In this document: positions 6,197-15,100 of the stretch, one piece after another | Position numbering within the stretch: position 1 is the first letter of the stretch | How the letters are laid out: each line of letters starts with the position of its first letter | Assembly: GCA_028565715.1 (NCBI GenBank) | Contig: JAOXYC010232014.1 | Coordinates: 1-16,090, forward strand | Direction: 5' to 3' | DNA: 16,090 bases | From: Phoronis pallida | Lineage: Eukaryota > Phoronida > Phoronidae | The notes under the pieces: generated by a model | Database searches by the model: none | What the model was told of the DNA's origin: nothing | What the model saw: the letters and a program-made list of their open reading frames with translations, nothing else | Translations under genes and position numbers: made by a program

Positions 6197-9100
6197 GTAA
6201 AATGGTTGTAAAAATGTGCCCCAGTTTCATTTGTTGCCCCAAGTCTGGTAAACTGGCTCTGGCTTACCAACCGCCAACAACCGCGCAACATTTCGAAATA
6301 GATTATCCCCTTTTCCTGCTGATACTAAATTGCAATGAGTATCTGATAACACGTTAAGGTTGTAGCAAGAATCTAAGGTGTCTTTTTTTACATTGGTGTT
6401 AGCTTTAGAAACAGGTTTAAAAAAAGAAATAAATGAAAGCGCTCTCTAGAGCGAAAAAAATTGGCAAAAAGGAATGTGATATACGGAGTCACTGACGAGT
6501 AGATAGCCTTAGTTTCGGATTGCAGGGGTCTATATTTTGAATCTTGGACAAATCTTAGGATTAAGGGCAGATATGAGATCTATTTTTAGTGCATATCATT
6601 TTTACGAGTCGCTTTTTAGCCGTAAACTTTGATCTGGATGGAAACATGAAAAATGATCGTGAAAAACACTGCCTGGAAAGAACACGGAATAGTGATTTTA
6701 AGATATAAGCGCTCATATCTCAAAAACGGTATTATACTCGACAGAAAAAATGATCATTCTTCCGAAAGGTTATTACATAGAGAACACGTGTGCAAAGTTT
6801 TATTGAGTTCGCATGCGCAATATAGAATCCGCTTCCGGTGAGTCGAAAATTGAGCATTATGGCGGTTGTGGGTCACGTGACATGCGTAGGGTGACGAAAA
6901 AGGCGAAAAATGACAGGTATTTAACATGGATGAAAATCTTTGAAGTTTAAACCCGCTCAGGGATTCACCGTTAACTGCACGAGAAAAAACGTGATTTGGC
7001 AGGAAATGGGGGTACCTGATGTTAATTGGCCGATTACTCCGCCATCTTTAATTTGATCTTTATGAAAGTTGGCATTTAGGATATGTTGCTTATCTTAAAT
7101 TTTCAGATTTTCCTGTTGAAAAATGTAATTTTGGGAAATTTTTAAGTAACAATTTGAATACAAAATGGCCACCAGAGCCGCCATTTTGAATTGGATTTTG
7201 ACGAAAAACAATAGGCTTCCAGACTTCTTAGAAGCCCATGTTTTGTTAAAATTTCATGCCAATCGAATGTAAACTGCGCCCTGAATCCTGCGGATAAACA
7301 AACACCAAAATTGACATACTAGCATGATTAACATAATTGTCAAAAACGTAAGTTTTTGCCAATTAATAAATCAAATTAAATCATTATTAAAAATCATGTG
7401 CAGCTGCGACAAACTTCACAAAGAAACATTCAATCTATATCCAACCACACTAACCATCAACAGTGTTCACTGGTCAAATATACCTGCATACATTATACTA
7501 AAGAATCCTCATTTTAAGACACCAATTTTGCAGATAGACTGAATTATTCAGAGTTTCAGTAGGCTATTTTGGATGGTTCTTAATGACGGCACAGTATCTT
7601 AAATAGGGTAATGACTTAATGACAATATTATGGTGTTGACATGTTGTTATTACATATTACCTTAATAACATTATTTTGCATATTTTGAAATGAGTGTTAA
7701 TTGACTGTTAAATTGTACAAAATACTGCTCATTCTTTCTAGGTTAAAAGATGTAGCAGATAAACTTTGCCGTAACACTGCAACAACCCCTGCAGTATTTA
7801 GTGCTCTAAACCCAGTGCTTCAATGTGTCATAGGGCCTGCGCACATTGCTTTGTTATTTGAGGTAAGTTCATGTGTATGTTTTTCTGTTTTTGAGGTCTC
7901 GACCCCTCAGGATGTGGGCCACATGTAGGCAAGTGCTCTACTAAGGCAACTAGCTCACTATCGAAACCATCAAATAAAACGGACAAAGGTTAAGAAAACT
8001 GAGGTAGAACCCTTTCTTTAAGGAAATCGTTCAGTATATAAATTTTTGTTACAATTTCTCATTCAAAAAAACAAATTCAATCTTAGAGAGGTGGCACATC
8101 TCTCTTTGATTTTCTACTTTTTATTTCCGGCAAAAGAACTTTACTCTATGTGTTTTCTGTAGCATTCATATGTTCATTTTCCAATTACTTTTGATCATTT
8201 TAGGATGGAAGTGTATGCAGAGTTCCATTTTCCATACTTGGAGAAAGAATTGACCAAGTTAAAAGTGAACCAAAACAGTAAGTTGCCTGTCAAACAAACT
8301 ACTGACTAACCAGTTTTAAATGGGTGGTCTATTTTGCTTGTGCATCTAACAAAATTGCCACAAAATAAGCCATTAGCTTAAATTGCTAATTGTTTACCTC
8401 ATATTACAAAGGAAAAACATTCCTGGTTGCATTTGGCATATGGTCGCATAAGGAGCTACATTTTGATAACACAATGACTTAGTCACTGTCACATTTTTAC
8501 TAACTTCATTTATCTTGGTCCTTATTCAACTATTTTGTTATAAAAACACTAGATATTTAAAAATGGTTTAAATAACTATACACACCTTGTTAACGGTATA
8601 AGCCCTTGGGATTATAGATAGGGAATTTAAAAAAAAAATAGGATGGGCACTCACAACCATTTGTGTATGTAAGCACATAATACCTGAGGGCAGGCTTATA
8701 CCTGGGTATGCATGGTATATAATTTTCTTTAGTTACTTTTATACAAAATAAATGTTTTTTATTCTTCTTCAGGAAACTAGTTACTGGTAGTGCTGGAGGT
8801 GCCTCCGTTGGTGGGGGAAGTGGAGCCGGTGCTGGTACCGCAGCTCGAAGCGCTGACACCGGTAGCGCCAGTGCTCGTCTCCCCCACCGTCAACGTGCCA
8901 GGGTGGTAAGGTCAGTCGCTCGTGGACGTGGGGCTGGTGTAATTGTTGGCTCGCGACCAACGGTACCGGTATCGCTGGTACCAGAGGAACTAGTCAGTCA
9001 GTGTCAAACGGTGCTTCAAGGAAAGTCTAGGAGCCTGATTATACGTGAACTTCAGAGAACTGTGAGTATTGGTGGAATTAATTTTACTTGTATGTTATAT

Positions 9101-12100
9101 AAAAGATTTTAAAACATAATGGATACCTCAAACACAGCGGGCAGCAAGATCATTCCCGCCACTCCATTGAAGGAGACAAGATGTCTTGGAGGATTTAGAG
9201 AAAATTAACAAGGTAATTCCAGTAGAACAGATTCATAATTATTCGAACATTATACTTTTTTGGATGGATAAAGATCTACATTTTATTATAATGGAGACAA
9301 TCTTTTTTTAATGTCTCAAGTCATGATAATAACAAATACAGTATACAAAGCCCGGAAATCGAATCATTACATCCGAAACCTTTCATAAGCTGAAAATCTA
9401 CCAGTCATGAATAGCAATAAAGACCTCTACTAAAAAGTGTGTTGCTATTTAAAACGTTTGATTGATAATAAAAACATCTTTGTTGTATCTATTTCCAGAG
9501 CTTAGATGTCAACCTTGCCGTCAACAACCTTCTCAGTCGAGATGATGACAATGATGACGATGATGCTGACAGCCAAGATGGTTACATGCCAGCAGGGGGT
9601 GCGTCACTTTGTTTGTTTCTTCGTTTAGATAAACTTATTCTACTTCTTGCATGTAACTGATAGCATATTCCAAATCAGTGAATTCTCGCCTGTGTGTTAT
9701 TTTCGATAATACTTCAACTATTGGTGGAGCTCACAACTCTTTCTACAATGAGTAATTCAGTTGATCAAACTATGGACAATAACAAAAACAGTGAAAAAGA
9801 ATCACCCAACTATATATTCGTTGTAACTGGGTTTTAAGTTAACCAGTCTAAAGACCAGAATGAGGCATTTGATACCCATTGTCCTTTTACCAAAAGTTGT
9901 TTGTTTGAAAACTATCAAAAACCTAATTAGAAGTTTTGAGCATTGTTTTTAAGTTTGAAAGCTTTGAAGTTCTTTTAGCAAACAAAAATAATTTTTTATG
10001 AAATTAAAAATGATTAATTTGACTTTGTAGCCTTCTGTGCACCTGGGCACAAAAGGGACAGGTAACAGGTGATTTGACTTTAAATATTTATTCAATATTG
10101 TAATTTATTGTAGATGATCTGATGTCCTTACTGGATGCTGGTATACATGCCGACCCTCATCCTAGTGTTATAATAGATGCAGATGCCATGAATGATGAAA
10201 TGTATGGCTATTCTCCCCTCCGGATACGCTCCCTCTCCAGTTCTAGGAGGCCAGGTATTTTCTTATCAGATTTTGTGAGAATTATTTTTAGACTCAAGAT
10301 TCATGGCATTTATTTTTCCAAACAAAAAAGAACATACGAAAATTAATTTGTTCATTCCCGATATACACATTGAAATTTGTTCACTCACGGCTGGAACATC
10401 TGTCATCGATAAAAGCCTGGGGTAAAAGAAAAAACTCTCACCCAATAAGTGAACAATTTTCAATAAAAAGAACAATAAACATTAAATGTAACAATGATTC
10501 TGTGCATTGTTGATTGATTTTCACTTGACAAAACATACTTTCATCAACACATCAGACACAGAAATTTATTGCCATATCAGTCAAGTCACCATTTTTAGAA
10601 CCCTTGCTATGGATTTCAGTGTGAATTATTGACTTTAGATCCTTGTTTTTCTGTGCATTGATCTATTTCTGTCTGAAAGGCAACTTCTTGTTGTGGGTAA
10701 AGTAAGTTGGTTGTAACTTAGCAAAGTAATCTTGGCAGCATTAAACGGCTTAGTATATTTTGTAGGAGTTTTTCTTGTAGGCGAGAGAGTGGCTTCTTCA
10801 GATACCGACAGAGAGCGAGATTCTTTCTTCCGCGTCCGTGATCGTCGATGGCTGGACTCTGCTCTGAGAGACGACGCAGCTATGAGAGGTCTTGACCCAG
10901 ATAAAGCGGATGCTGGGAACGTTCGCAGTGACGCTACCAAGAAAACAACATTGAATCAAAATCCAATCTGTTTTGGAGAAGACCTTCATTACTGGTTGGA
11001 GAAGGTAAAAGATTTTTATGTTAATGAAGCCTTAGTTCAATGTTACCGATTTGATAATTATTAGAACAAAAAATAGCTTTTATTAAACCCTCGAGTGAAG
11101 GTGTTTAATTCAATTATTTTTATCACAAACAGTCAATACTTTAAATTGAATATTATTCATTAAAACAGATACAATACTTAGGGCTTAGGAGCTCAGTTGG
11201 TTGCGCACTTGTCTAGCTAATTGGGGACCTGAGTATAATTCCTGCTCTAGTTTTGGATTGTTCCGTCATTCCAAATTTAAAACATTATGAAATTGTTACG
11301 ATTTATGGATAATACTGTTGGGAAATATCTTCTCTATTTAAAATATAGTTGAAACCTAGACAATGCTTGATGCCTTAAAACTGAATATATAATAATAAAA
11401 TAAAAGTACGACCGCCAGTGTTAAAACACACTCTTATGCTGACGTGTGATCAAAACAATACAATTCCATTGTTTTTATCACACATCAGCATAAGAGTGAC
11501 ATTTTAATGTATTTTACTGAATATATACATACATAAAGTCTAATTGTAAGTTTGTTGTCAATTTCAATACACTCTTGTTTGTTTCCTTAATTGTCTTATT
11601 CTGTTGTAGGATAACACTAGTGCCCGCTTCACGCATATCGCAGCACTACACTCTGAACTTGTAGCAGTCAACTCACACGGACAGCTTTGTCAGTGGAAGT
11701 GGTCTGACAGTGATCCATACTTTACCCCTGAGGTGAGTTTCCACTTTTAGAATTCAGATTTTAGATTCTTGCTTGCTTACAGTTGCTCTTTCTTTGTGGA
11801 AAGCAATTTAGTAAGCTTGATGAATATTGAGCAAAATATTCATTTAAAAAAATTTGAGAAACTGCAAACAAAATTGTGTAGCTTTTCCTCAATTTCCTAA
11901 TTATTGAGAAAAACTATGGTGCATGGTTCGAATAATAAATGCTAAAAATGTTCAGAATATATGTGGTGCCTATGGTGTTCAGGTAAGGGCACTCCTTCAA
12001 AAGTGAGAGATCAGAGGATCCATTTAATAACGAGTTGAATGATTCTTTTGTATATACCTCATATATTCTGCTCGGAAATCATCATGAAAATGTTATGCAG

Positions 12101-15100
12101 AGATCTAAATAAATCATTTTGCCTTGATATGTTTGTGTTGACTTCACTTATATTGCCTCTTGATACAGAACCCATCTAGTCGACATCCTAAAGCAGCTAG
12201 TCTTAATTTGATTGGTGAGAAAATTGTTGAGTTATCTGCCTGTACAGTGAGAGCATCTGTTTACACAGAGTCTGGCAAGGTAAGTTTCGTAAAAGTTTCT
12301 TGTTATTTATGTTATCGTTTGAATGTAGCCAGTAAGCGCATCTGAAATTTTTTATGGTATACTGTTTTTACCGGGTAATAACTCGCTTAACTTGTTGTCA
12401 GCTTGGATAAGTCATCTGACTCCCTTTTCCATTCCCAAATGCATGAACAACAATAAAAAAATTACATTTTATACGTCGTCATTTTGTATAAATCGTCAAC
12501 AAGCCTCCCAAAGCTGACAAGTTAGGGCCAGATAGCTTGTTTTTGTTATGTGGGATTCATTGTGTTAAAAATTTAGCTTGCAAGCTAGGCATGATAAAAA
12601 GATAGATTGGAAGAGTATACAGTCAAACTTCAATACAAAATAACCCTAATTCTTGCTTTATTACAAAACTACCCTTGTTTTGAATCTAATAAAAGATTCA
12701 ATAAATATTCTATTTATTCTCCGGTTGCACCTGTCATTCGCACTGTGTTAAGCTGGGACGAGGAAGACGGGTTACTTAGAAATTCAAAGTGTTTCTAATA
12801 GACTTAAAGTTTATTGAATGATGTTGAGTCATAAAATGATTCTCAAATTCATGGGGAGTAATACAATCTTTTGTCCTCCTATGATTTTTCAAAATCAAAT
12901 TCCATGAAAAGTTGTATTACTCCCCAGCATTCATTTATAGAATCACTATTTCTCAATATTGATGAAACCCTTCAATATAAATACTAAATTTTTTCATTAG
13001 ATCGCAACCTGGGTAGATGACACGCTGAACATTGTCGCATCTAAACTGGAACAACCAGCCACGAGTTACCCAGAATTCAGTGTGGACAGGATCGTGTCCC
13101 TGCATACTTGCTCACTGTTCACGTGTGCCAAGTCGGAGAGTGGCACTCTGTATTGGTGGTGAGTAGAAACCTGAATGATTATTCTGGTAGGGAGATAATA
13201 ATGGTAGGGATCGGAGATAATAAATGACTGTGTAAATTATAACTATTTATGGACTTATAAAAATCCTCTTCTGACCTATGATCCGATATTTCATTGAAAC
13301 ATATCAGTTTCTAGTGTTGCTTTTGGCATAGCTGCTTTTCTTTTTAAAAAGATTCCTGTAAATTTATTAATTAAGAAAGATTATTTCTTAAAATCAGTTC
13401 CAAGTAGAGGTTTAGATGATATGCTGTGACATGGGGAAAAGTTATTTTTATGATCGATAAACTGATGTGGGGGCTTTTAGATTTGATTCATAAAAAACAA
13501 CCTTCACCTTTTATTCTAAGGGTTTACCATGTTTTGTTTGTAGGGGAATTATGCCATATGAGCAGAGAAAGAAGATGTTAGAACGAGTGCGTGCTAAGAC
13601 TCGCAAAGGCAAAGATAAAGGTGCCAGCACTGACATTATGACGGGACAACTGGTTTGTATTTAGTTTTAAAGTACCGGTAATCTAAAGAAGACACTAGTT
13701 CATTCATATGTTGTGTTTATTTAAAATCTTATAAACTGATTCTAAATCGTTATACAAACCAAAGTTTGCTTTTTACTGGCTGAAAGTAATCATCCTGTCA
13801 AGAGCTCTGAATTTTTCTGTCTTTCAAAATTAGTTCTAAGTCGTGTTTGCCATGCACTACCTATTTAAAAGAAGATGCTGGTTCATTCATGTCTCTTGGA
13901 TGAATCAGCATTTTGTTCTCAACCGAAAATATAATGATCCATCCTATCAATTCATTTAATTTTTGTGATGAATTGGTCTTCATTATCATTTCAGGTTTGC
14001 ATGAGGAACACACCAATGTATAATGTGGGTGCCCTGGCTTTCAACCCGTGTTCCGAGGGCGTTCCTAAGGTGGGACAGTTGATGGAGGCTGCCTGGTCAT
14101 TGGCTGAAACTAGACAGTTCAAGATAAGAACAACACTTAGGTAAGACTGTGTGGCTATGTTGTGATAGGTTTCAATTATATTCTAGTTGGAATTTGGTGT
14201 TATTTTAATACGTGAAACTCAGGATGAATTTCATTGACAGCTATTGATGCATGGGATGGAGTCTGGCAGGGGACACCAAGGTGTGTCTCTGAAGTCTGAC
14301 TCGCTAATGGTTCTCTACTTATAATATTTTGAACTTTTAAGTTAAAACTTGCTACTGGAAAAAATTGTTTCTCTTATTCAGCTTCAATCAATTATCATTG
14401 TGTGTGAATCAGATTTTAATCGCGAGTTCTACCTAACTAAGCAGTGTCATGTAAAGTGTTGTAATTCTCTCGAAACGGTGATAAAATTGCATTGGGATCA
14501 ATTATTAAATTAATGTAATTTTAAATCTTTTACTTTTTTCCTAGGCACCTGGAAACAATTGTCTAATCAAGTGTAATTTACTTTGTATACTATTGTCTAA
14601 TCAAGTAACAAGATTTATACAAATGTGACTGATTGATTTTATTAAATCACCATGACACCCCATTTTTCCAGTGAAATTCGTATGGAGCCTCGCCCAGACC
14701 TCAAGCCAGCTGACACCGCACCATCTAGCAACACCAGCAAGCCTGACATGCCCCCTCCCCCATCACCTGCCTCCTCTACCTGTAGTGACCAGAGTGGTCC
14801 TATACTGGTCAGTCCTGGATCACTGAGTAAGTACATTCATTTGAGAAAATTGAATGTTTTTTGTAAGGCTTAATTTTAGATTCTCCAGGGTGTAGACTTA
14901 ACTTAATCAAACCGGTGGGTAGACCACCATTCATAACAAAAATCCCAATGCAATCAACCTCATTCAATACTTGGTAAATTATGGAACCATTTCTATGGAA
15001 TGGGTTGAATGCCAGTGCACACATATAAGTAGCGGTGTATGACTTAAAACTTTTTGAAAAAGAAATTACTAAACCTGTAATCCAAAACTACAACCTTATA

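Larger units (their letters stand above)
11005..11609 (+). other. UBR5 intron 7
   Basis: This 605-base intron carries a plus-strand tRNA-derived SINE head and a strong hairpin element, both listed separately. It has no coding segment. Confidence 0.85.

Noticed and set aside
8590-8859. 89-codon minus-strand ORF with Pro/Ala-rich start
   Set aside because: It is the antisense of UBR5 exon 4's Gly/Ala-rich codons continuing into intron 3; the sense strand carries the conserved protein.
10635-10940. 101-codon minus-strand ORF
   Set aside because: Antisense shadow of UBR5 exon 7 and the end of intron 6.
11180-11250. Functional tRNA gene
   Set aside because: The T-loop is decayed (TATAATT in place of TTCGAAT) and pairing in the acceptor and T stems is lost; a SINE or tRNA-derived relic is more likely.
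14241-14280. Possible 40-base cassette exon in UBR5 intron 12 between TTGACAG and GTGTGT
   Set aside because: It would shift frame and give a stop after one codon, the donor is poor, and there is no supporting conservation. Too weak to list as a candidate.
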